A stretch of 64,000 bases of DNA, taken from NCBI GenBank assembly GCA_963970005.1, contig CAXAMN010003869.1, positions 293,762 through 357,761 of the forward strand, given 5' to 3'. Both the position numbers and the translations under genes were made by a program. Under the pieces are notes generated by a model, which had not been told where the DNA came from, did not search any database, and saw only the letters and a list, made by a program, of their open reading frames with translations. The DNA comes from Durusdinium trenchii. Taxonomy: Eukaryota > Sar > Dinophyceae > Suessiales > Symbiodiniaceae. This document shows, one piece after another, positions 57,714 to 64,000 of the stretch. How positions within the stretch are numbered: position 1 is the stretch's first letter; each line of letters begins with the position of its first letter.

Positions 57714-58936
57714 TGAAGGATCTCCAACTGGCGGGTGATGGTCGAAGGTGGTACCTTCGCCTTGGCAGGTTTGGGCAATATTTTGGAGTGACCGCCATCA
57801 GGTTTTGGATCATCATCACCACCGGGATCATTTCGTTCTTCATCATCTGCTTCATGATCTTCAATGGCGTCTTCGTCGTCCTCATCCCTAATCTCCCTTT
57901 CCGCAAGCTCCTCAAAATCCATACTGCGCTCACTTGGTTCGTAATCTCCATAGTCAACCATTCGACTAGGATCTCCGACCTCTGGCTCTCCATCTCTCCT
58001 GTCACGGATCTTCATGCCTTCCAACGTGTTGTTGATCTTCTCATATCCTTCCTTCAACGGGAATTCGATGGGAGCGAGGAATACCAGGGTCTCCGTGAGC
58101 TGTGGTGTGAGTAGCTTTCTGATAGGACGATTGGCATCAAATGCAAGGCTTTGATGTGCAAAAGTTTCAAGACTCCACACTCTATATTGTCTCGACCAAT
58201 TCATCCCGGGCTTGATCTCATATCCGGCGAAAATACCTGGGATTCCCTTGGGATCAAACTTGTGCTTCTGCTCAATCCTTCCTTGACTGCTCGGCATGAA
58301 GAAGACCTTTGCACCAAAGGGGATCTTCTCTCCATGGAACTCTTTTCCATGTAGCTTGTACCAAGGGCTCACTCCGTCCTCTCCTTCCTCAATGTTCAAA
58401 AGATGGCTGACGCATTCTACTGCATAGCTCCAGAAACATGGTGGTAATCCCGCTTCCAAGAGGCAAGTTGCGGTTGTCATCATAATGAACTGATTGTTCC
58501 TCTCCGCCAGAGAATTGTTCTGAGGATGATTCGGTAGAGAATGATCGATTGGGATCTTCAGCTGCTTCATAGCCGTCTCAAACTCTGGGGCTTTGTCGGC
58601 ATAAGCAATCTTGATCTTCTTCAATCCTTTGAAGTGGTTTATTGCATTGACCACGTCCTTGGCAAACCTCTCTTTCGACGGATAGGCCCATATGACGCCT
58701 GTGTACCTGTCACGAATGACGAAGATCTCTCGATCAGTACTGATCCCTTGATCAAGGATGTTCCTCGTATCGACAAAATCAAAGGTAACCAGATCCACAA
58801 AAGCTTTGAGCTTTCTCTTGAACGCTCCTCGATGCGTCTTGAAGTGTTTCATCTTTGCTCTGATGCATGACTCACAGTAGGGATTCTTGTAACGGTGTGT
58901 GAGTAGATGTTCGATTTTCCTGGCATCTGCTTTCAC
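57665..58936 (-). CDS. ORF3: integrase
   Basis: No ATG precedes the zinc finger; the nominal GTG is at 58936 and the frame is open slightly upstream as a -1 continuation of the protease ORF (NGEKRNSVKADARK). An H-H-C-C finger (HLLTHRYKNPYCESC) is followed by the catalytic core with D (~51, VTFDF), D (~113, YADKAPEF) and E (~144, SLAERNNQ). The second Asp and Glu are separated by 30 residues rather than 35. The C-terminus is acidic. It would insert the cDNA and make the 5-bp target duplication. Probably made as part of a frameshifted polyprotein. Confidence 0.9.
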   Translation of the reverse strand: MKADARKIEHLLTHRYKNPYCESCIRAKMKHFKTHRGAFKRKLKAFVDLVTFDFVDTRNILDQGISTDREIFVIRDRYTGVIWAYPSKERFAKDVVNAINHFKGLKKIKIAYADKAPEFETAMKQLKIPIDHSLPNHPQNNSLAERNNQFIMMTTATCLLEAGLPPCFWSYAVECVSHLLNIEEGEDGVSPWYKLHGKEFHGEKIPFGAKVFFMPSSQGRIEQKHKFDPKGIPGIFAGYEIKPGMNWSRQYRVWSLETFAHQSLAFDANRPIRKLLTPQLTETLVFLAPIEFPLKEGYEKINNTLEGMKIRDRRDGEPEVGDPSRMVDYGDYEPSERSMDFEELAEREIRDEDDEDAIEDHEADDEERNDPGGDDDPKPDGGHSKILPKPAKAKVPPSTITRQLEILQWNTCPWERQVMVSST

Positions 58937-60360
58937 AGAGTTCCTCTTCTCACCATTCTGCTTGCACCGTCAACAATATCCACCTCGATGTCATCTGCAT
59001 CATCATCGTCAGCTTCTGGTTCACTGTCTCCGGCGACATCTGATCCTACCTCATCTTCTTCTCCAGGAGATGCCTTGAACTTCTTATTCCTCTTTCGTCT
59101 TTTGACTTTTGGAGGCTCAATCACAGGGAGGTCGTCATCATCACACATGACGCCTTGAGGATCCACATCACAGTTGATGAAAGCCGATTGGTAATCAGCT
59201 TCACCTTCTCCTAGGGTGAACCTTGCGATCATCTCCGCCCTTACATCGTCGGTGGGGTTACAGAAGTCACTGCCCTTGACAATATATGGGATGTTTCCCT
59301 CTACTTCTAACATGATTTTCTTGTAGTTCGGGGAAACCATGTACGGGTTGCCGCAGGCTGGCCATATGAATGTGTAACCTTCCTCCATGCATTTCTTTCC
59401 AACAGACAGTACTGAAGGAGACTCATCTAAGACGAATGGGGAGTAGGTAGAGTCAAATTCGTCGAAATGAATGTCGGCGACTCCCTTTGTGGATGTCACT
59501 CCATTTGCGGTATAGAATGACATTGATTGGTCGCTTTCTCTCACTTCCAGACCTAATTTCTTGGCTCTGCCTTTCGATATCAAATCATACCCACATCCTG
59601 TGTCCATGATGAACTTTGTTCTTGACCCTTTGGCTGGAATAGACAATGTCTTTGTGTCTGCATGATCTTTCTTTCCCTCGCATACATGAGGAATGACTTT
59701 ATGATGGAAAACTAGGCCGTCATCTTCGTCAAAAGACATAGTGACCGCTAGGTCACCCTTTGGTCCAACTGGTATTCGGACCCTCTTGATCTCAGTGTAG
59801 GGGACCATCAATATGCCTCTTGCCTCTGCGACCTTTTCTTCAAATCTGATTTGTTCTTTCCTCGTGTAGCAGGTGAGCTCTTTCTCATCGTATCGTTTGA
59901 TGTCTGGACGTAGAGGTTTCCTTTCTACTACCTTCCATTTGTTCCTGACTGAGTAGATCGCTTCGTTCAACATGATCTCACAAGTCTCTTCATCAAAGGA
60001 TACTTTTGCACCTCCTTCTCTTGCCTTGGCGGATGCAGCAATCCCTTCATCTTCGGATTCGTCCATGAAGAGTTCACCGTCAATGGCTGGGGCTCCAGGC
60101 TTCGCCTTAGGCTTCGGTTTGGGTTTTGCCTTGGGCTTTGGCCTATCGTCTCCTGAGTCAGTTGGTGCAGATATCCCTTTCTTAGGAGAGGCTTTTGGGT
60201 CATGGTAGAACTTGCAATCCTTCCCTTTGTCACAAGTTCCTCGAATCCACATCCAACATACTGGCTTGTCATTCTTTCCGACAGAAGATCCTCTGGATGG
60301 TGATCTGGGTTTCTTGTGACTGAATGGGCAATCTTTCCCCATAGTGCAGTTACCTTTCAC
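58933..60360 (-). CDS. ORF2: two CCCH zinc fingers plus aspartic protease
   Basis: The first CCCH finger starts upstream of the nominal GTG (60360): CKYFVKGN, C, then CPFSH (CX7CX5CX3H) in this frame, where Gag is still being read in another frame. Translation therefore almost certainly enters by a -1 shift from Gag. The second finger is CWMWIRGTCDKGKDCKFYH. A retropepsin domain has FIMDTGCGYDLIS with catalytic Asp253, and VLDESPSVLSVG downstream. CCCH fingers in place of CCHC knuckles are unusual for a copia nucleocapsid and would bind RNA. The C-terminus is acidic. Confidence 0.85.
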   Translation of the reverse strand: MKGNCTMGKDCPFSHKKPRSPSRGSSVGKNDKPVCWMWIRGTCDKGKDCKFYHDPKASPKKGISAPTDSGDDRPKPKAKPKPKPKAKPGAPAIDGELFMDESEDEGIAASAKAREGGAKVSFDEETCEIMLNEAIYSVRNKWKVVERKPLRPDIKRYDEKELTCYTRKEQIRFEEKVAEARGILMVPYTEIKRVRIPVGPKGDLAVTMSFDEDDGLVFHHKVIPHVCEGKKDHADTKTLSIPAKGSRTKFIMDTGCGYDLISKGRAKKLGLEVRESDQSMSFYTANGVTSTKGVADIHFDEFDSTYSPFVLDESPSVLSVGKKCMEEGYTFIWPACGNPYMVSPNYKKIMLEVEGNIPYIVKGSDFCNPTDDVRAEMIARFTLGEGEADYQSAFINCDVDPQGVMCDDDDLPVIEPPKVKRRKRNKKFKASPGEEDEVGSDVAGDSEPEADDDDADDIEVDIVDGASRMVRRGTL

Positions 60361-63038
60361 GAAGTATTTGCATGGTATCTTCTTCTTGTCTGTACTCGGA
60401 CTTCGGCTGCGATCCTTTCCATCACCTTTACCTTCCCCTTTCCCTTTTTGTTCTTGTCTTCAGGACGCTTCTTGGGATTGGGTTTCGGCTTCACTGCAGC
60501 AGCGTCTTCTGAGACAACCTGTTCTTGTTGCCCTTTTGGTTTCTTCTTCGGATCAGCTGGTGCAGCTTTCAGTTTTGGAGCAGGTCCGCCTGGTTTGAGA
60601 TTCTGAAAGATATTGGCCACATTCTTCACTGCCTTCTCCTTTTCCAGGATCATCCTGTCTTCAGTTTGCCGTTCGATGTGCCTTCTGATCATATCACGTA
60701 GATGTTTGTATGTCTTCTTGGCATCATCGTCGTTCATGCTGTTGTAGGCGCTGATGTCGTATGCCATGAGGTTTGAGTTCCTGATCTTTCTCCATAGGAG
60801 ATCCCGAAGAGTTTCGTCGCTCGGGACGTCAACGGGCTTCATTCCTGCCAGAATCTCATCCCAAGTGTGGAAGAACAACGATAAGTTCTTGTCTCCTTGA
60901 TATTCTAGTTGGTAGAGGTGCATTGAAGTATATAAGACTTCCACATTTGATGTTGTCTTGAAATTCATAAGGATCAGGGCTAGGACCTCTCTTCCCTTTA
61001 TGAGGCTTGATGTTCTCCCTTTTGCATTGATCCTCGTCCTCAACTTCATAGCTACACCTGAACCATCATCTTTCGCATCCATGACGACCTTGGTAAGAGC
61101 TAGGCCGAGTTTGGCATCGATTGAATGGAATCTTTGGTCTCCTGAGTCGACAAACTTGTCCGGATCAGGATCGTCCATGGCTTCTTTGATCCAGTCGATC
61201 CAGGGCTCTTGATCTGAATCATTGGCCGCAATGATGATCGATTGAATGAGATTTGCCTTCCATAGTCCAAGATCATTGATCCTGGGCCATGACGGAACGT
61301 TTATCTTTGATTCTTCCTTCCTCGATACTTTCATGATTGTAGAGGTTGCCGGTGCAAGATGAGATGAAGAGGATGCTTCTGCTTCTGAAATCTTGTCCCT
61401 CAATGATTTGTTCGCCTCGGATAGCTCAATTGATTTCTCCCTTTCCTCGGCGTACTCACTGTGGGTTTCGGCATACCATTCATACATCTCATCTCGGCTC
61501 TCTGTCATTTCATTGTACCCGTCCTTGTAGCGCTTCGCCTCCTCTTTTGCGTTCCGAACCTCATCTTCCTCGGACGCGTGGGTTGGTAACCCGCGGTCTC
61601 TGGAACTAGGACGCTTGCTGTACCGAGAGACTATGGGTGCCATTCGTGCTTCTGCTTTTAATTTCGCATTTTCCATAATGACATTCTTTGTCTCCTTCTG
61701 GCTTTCCAATAGTGCATTCTCCAGTTCTCTGATCTTCTGTTGAATTTCAGCACCATCATCGCCGAACATAGGAGCTCTCATCATATTCTCTCTTTTCAGC
61801 TGTGCGTTGGCTTCGGATAGAGCGAGGTTGGCGTCTTTCAACTGTTGTCGTTCACGGATGGAACCTTCTAGGACTTCGTTGTTGAATATTTCTCCTTTTG
61901 CGATAACCTCCTTTGCGACGTTTGCTTCGTATTCATGGTGGCTCGCCTTCATTTCTGCCATTTCTTTAGCAGAGACTTCAGTCTGGCATACAAATATCTC
62001 CATCCTCATGCCCACTTCCATCTCTTCTATCTCCGCTCTCGCGTTGAGTTCAGCTCCACGTGCCATAGCTAGTTGACCTCGTAGATGATCAATAACCATA
62101 GCTTCCTGATTGCTCTGATCTTGAGATGAGTGAACACTGTGTTGAAGACGTCTTTCCCTGACCTCACTGTTCCATTGTTCTTCTCTCTGGTGTTGGATCA
62201 CCTCGTGCATGTTGACATTCTCATCCTGTAGCGCAATCATTCTAGCTTGTATCTGGTCAGCTATTCCGACGAAGGCTGTGTTCTCATCCTGAATGGCTTT
62301 TGATCTTCTATTGATCGCCAATGAAGATTCATTCTGTTCTTGGATGTGTCCAATTGCTGCTTGAAGCTCTTGGGACATTCTGTCCTTCGTTGCTTTCACA
62401 GATTCAAGCTCTGAATGTTCTTGATGAGTTTCTTGTGCAAGCTCTTGATATCTCATGTAGATATGTTCAGCTGTCGATTCCGCCAAGCGTAGCTTGTGTT
62501 CGAGCTCTTCAATTCTTATTGTCGCTCCTTCATCTTCCTGTGTCATCTCTTGTAGATGTTCCTGCATCTTCCTGTTGTAGTCAGACATTTGCCTGAACTC
62601 CACTTCAGCCTCGTGGTGTAGTCGTGAGTATCCGGCTTGGATGCATTCATATTCTTCATGAAGAAAATTGTATGCGTTTCTCGCCGATCTCAATTCTTCA
62701 CCCAGCTGAATCTCTCTTCTTTGCTCTTTTGTTCCTCTATCATCGTCACGTCTCTTCTCTATACTCCTTCTTGGGGATCTCGCGGTAGACGTTATAGGCG
62801 ATGTAGATCTTGTTGTAGCTCTCATCGATCTTCTTGGTCCTACGGGTGCAAGATCGGTCAGATTCCGAGCCGGTGGCACGGATCTTTCCGAGATTTGTGA
62901 TCCAGTAGGCATAGTGATAACGTCAGCATTTGCTGATGAATCAGTACCCATTGTAGAGTCTGGTGACGAAATGGTGTTGGGACCACCAGGAGCAGCGAAT
63001 GAATAGGGTTCGCTTCCATTTCCTCCTGAGCTTGACAT
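60357..63038 (-). CDS. ORF1: Gag with long coiled coil
   Basis: ATG at 63038, 82 nt inside the 5' LTR. Residues ~1-100 are Ser/Pro/Arg-rich. About 100-560 are a long Glu/Gln/Arg-rich coiled coil. About 580-800 resemble the alpha-helical copia Gag capsid region (PSWPRINDLGLWKANLIQSI, then LYQLEYQGDKNLSLFFHTW). A Lys/Pro-rich tail leads to a slippery site at 60435-60441 (codon 867), after which the -1 frame carries the zinc fingers. The last ~27 residues in the 0 frame look off-frame. It forms the particle around the RNA. Confidence 0.85.
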   Translation of the reverse strand: MSSSGGNGSEPYSFAAPGGPNTISSPDSTMGTDSSANADVITMPTGSQISERSVPPARNLTDLAPVGPRRSMRATTRSTSPITSTARSPRRSIEKRRDDDRGTKEQRREIQLGEELRSARNAYNFLHEEYECIQAGYSRLHHEAEVEFRQMSDYNRKMQEHLQEMTQEDEGATIRIEELEHKLRLAESTAEHIYMRYQELAQETHQEHSELESVKATKDRMSQELQAAIGHIQEQNESSLAINRRSKAIQDENTAFVGIADQIQARMIALQDENVNMHEVIQHQREEQWNSEVRERRLQHSVHSSQDQSNQEAMVIDHLRGQLAMARGAELNARAEIEEMEVGMRMEIFVCQTEVSAKEMAEMKASHHEYEANVAKEVIAKGEIFNNEVLEGSIRERQQLKDANLALSEANAQLKRENMMRAPMFGDDGAEIQQKIRELENALLESQKETKNVIMENAKLKAEARMAPIVSRYSKRPSSRDRGLPTHASEEDEVRNAKEEAKRYKDGYNEMTESRDEMYEWYAETHSEYAEEREKSIELSEANKSLRDKISEAEASSSSHLAPATSTIMKVSRKEESKINVPSWPRINDLGLWKANLIQSIIIAANDSDQEPWIDWIKEAMDDPDPDKFVDSGDQRFHSIDAKLGLALTKVVMDAKDDGSGVAMKLRTRINAKGRTSSLIKGREVLALILMNFKTTSNVEVLYTSMHLYQLEYQGDKNLSLFFHTWDEILAGMKPVDVPSDETLRDLLWRKIRNSNLMAYDISAYNSMNDDDAKKTYKHLRDMIRRHIERQTEDRMILEKEKAVKNVANIFQNLKPGGPAPKLKAAPADPKKKPKGQQEQVVSEDAAAVKPKPNPKKRPEDKNKKGKGKVKVMERIAAEVRVQTRRRYHANTS
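60435..60441 (-). promoter_or_regulatory. Candidate -1 ribosomal frameshift heptamer A AAG GGG
   Basis: On the minus strand, in the Gag frame, the seven bases fit X XXY YYZ (A AAG GGG). They lie inside the 106-nt window (60462-60357) bounded by the -1 frame's last stop and Gag's own stop. A shift here joins Gag to the CCCH-finger/protease frame, which reads naturally at once. I could not judge a downstream pseudoknot. Confidence 0.5.
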
Positions 63039-63119
63039 TGCAGGTTTCTGTAATGACTAGTCTTGTTCTTGGTCTCGTGTAGCTCGTACGGCTATAAAGA
63101 GCGCGTACGGCTGATAACC
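63039..63119 (-). other. Giant element 5' leader and putative primer-binding site
   Basis: About 80 nt lie between the 5' LTR and the Gag ATG. Next to the LTR the minus strand reads GGTTATCAGCCG, close to but not identical with the TGGTATCAG initiator-Met primer site common in copia elements. CGTACGGCT occurs twice on the plus strand (63086-63094 and 63105-63113). Confidence 0.45.
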
Positions 63120-63292
63120 TGCGAGTGGATCTTAATCAGCGAAGTTTGAAGCTATCACTGACGATCCATAAGCGGCGTAGCGTCGGAACGGAAACCGCAC
63201 CTTTTCTAGTCGCTTGATCCTTGAGCCAAAGTACATATGGTACATATATATGTACAAGTTGCACTATACGTGTCGCTGCACTTCCATTCGCA
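63120..63292 (-). repeat. Giant copia element, 5' LTR
   Basis: 173 bp identical to 44949-45121. The spliced-leader-like CTTTGGCTCAAG is at 63231-63220 on the minus strand, just after the GTACATATATATGTAC palindrome in the direction of transcription. Confidence 0.95.
63220..63240 (-). promoter_or_regulatory. Spliced-leader-like sequence in the LTR
   Basis: The minus strand here matches the 22-nt dinoflagellate spliced leader at about 16 of its last 21 bases, including the terminal TTTGGCTCAAG without mismatch. The same occurs in the other LTR (45049-45069). It may be a leader relic fixed in the R region, or chance. Confidence 0.4.
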
Positions 63293-64000
63293 AAAACAAA
63301 AGAAACAATTGAACAAAAGAAAAACACACATAACAAACACAAAAAGGCCTAAATGTCTTCAAAGGAAATACACCTAAAGGAAGAAAACACATGGGCTTGA
63401 GTTCACAAACAGCATCCGAGGTACACCTCCAAAGTCCAAACTCCTGCAGATTCGGTTGACCGAAGAAGGTGTAGGAAGGAATGTCATTGAATGCTAGTAG
63501 TAACAAGTGCATCGCTACTAGTAACAAGTGCCTTACTAGTAGTAACAATAAGAATTTAATTAGAATTCTTGTTCTTAGAAACAAGAATGCTCCTGGTAGC
63601 AAGGCCGGGAGCCCCTAGTAGCGTTCTTGCTCCTAGTAGCGATGCCAGGAGCCCCTAGTAGCTTCTTGTTTCTAAAGTAGATCATGATCATTCACTTCAC
63701 AGCATTCTATTGCACTCACTGTGACCTCTCTTTTCCTTTGTACTCTGTGTTCTTTCTGTTCTCTTCTCTGGACGCCGCTAAGAAGGTGAGGTGGTGAAAG
63801 TGAAGACACTTTCTTTTTTTTAATCCTTTTGATCGACTATTTCTCAATGCCCGACGGGTTCCCGTTTGTGTTCGCGTGACGTTGCTCAGACGTGTTCTCA
63901 ACCGTCCCTTTGTCGACCGAATGTGGTCGATCAGGCCCTGCCAATGCACTTGTTACTAGTAGCTTCTTGTTACTACTAGTAAGGCACCTGTTACTACTAG
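63293..64000. repeat. Intergenic flank with CTAGTAG repeats
   Basis: AAAAC (63293-63297) is the right target duplication. CTAGTAG words lie at about 63495-63550 and 63590-63680, with an A/T-rich inverted-repeat loop (about 63545-63575) between them as in the foldback at 18.4 kb. Words resume at 63945-64000. No gene is recognised. Confidence 0.6.

Larger units (their letters stand above)
44949..63292 (-). mobile_element. Giant 18.3-kb copia-type LTR retrotransposon with seven ORFs
   Basis: Two 173-bp LTRs (44949-45121, 63120-63292), identical by eye, with TG...CA ends and a 5-bp duplication AAAAC. A G6 polypurine tract adjoins the 3' LTR. In element order on the minus strand: Gag (63038-60357), CCCH fingers plus protease (60360-58933), integrase (58936-57665), RT/RNase H (57713-54861), a methyltransferase-like ORF (54988-52253), an unrecognised ORF (52222-49790), and a zinc-knuckle/Tpt1-like ORF (49845-45640). 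The integrase-before-RT order identifies it as copia-type. It is over three times the usual copia length. Identical LTRs mean recent insertion, yet the coding region is split at almost every domain border. No domain is internally broken. Confidence 0.95.

Noticed and set aside
58933-60360. Bacterial-style operon with GTGA start-stop overlaps in the giant element
   Set aside because: The GTG codons are not likely eukaryotic starts, and the first zinc finger extends upstream of the GTG. LTRs, target duplications and copia domain order show a retrotransposon.
1-64000. tRNA, rRNA or snRNA genes
   Set aside because: None could be recognised by eye on either strand; a tRNAscan or Infernal run would be needed to exclude them.

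Overview
The window looks like nuclear DNA of a dinoflagellate, most likely a coral-symbiont type (Symbiodiniaceae). It has no compact gene array, rRNA or tRNA gene, CRISPR or bacterial operon. Instead it holds three large, apparently recent retrotransposons set in intergenic DNA full of short modular repeats built on CTACTAG and GGAGGCCATCGC. One LTR carries a sequence resembling the dinoflagellate spliced leader. The organism call is inference; the element structures are read directly from the sequence.

Layout. (1) 1-1683: repeats and an assembly gap. (2) 1684-11562, + strand: a non-LTR (LINE) retrotransposon with a 13-bp target duplication. Its ORF1 carries a cytosine-C5 DNA methyltransferase and a possible Ulp1-like protease; its ORF2 carries endonuclease, reverse transcriptase, zinc finger and RNase H. 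(3) 11563-33238: about 21.7 kb without an intact gene. It contains CTAGTAG-type repeats, a foldback insertion with 17-bp direct repeats, minisatellites, a protein-kinase gene fragment (about 26.7-27.2 kb) and other decayed coding fragments. (4) 33239-42149, - strand: an intact Ty1/copia element with identical 149-bp LTRs, a 5-bp duplication and one 2773-codon gag-pol frame. (5) 42150-44948: repeats. (6) 44949-63292, - strand: an 18.3-kb copia-type element with identical 173-bp LTRs and a 5-bp duplication. Its coding capacity is split over seven long ORFs. (7) 63293-64000: repeats.

The most unusual content is in the elements. The 18.3-kb element carries Gag, protease, integrase and RT/RNase H on separate frames, followed by three extra ORFs. 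One extra ORF has a methyltransferase-like domain. Another has a zinc knuckle plus a domain matching Tpt1/KptA RNA 2'-phosphotransferases. All frame breaks fall at domain borders, and the identical LTRs argue against decay, so an unusual expression strategy is plausible (a canonical -1 slippery heptamer lies at the Gag/protease border, and one in-frame TAA separates ORF5 from ORF6). The LINE has a recognisable C5 methyltransferase, and both LTR elements have a shared methyltransferase-like domain, so all three elements appear to have captured this type of enzyme.

The intergenic repeats are essentially absent from inside the three elements. The LINE sits inside a GGTTGGAGGCCATCGC repeat unit that is restored exactly when the element is removed. 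This fits young insertions into an older repeat landscape.
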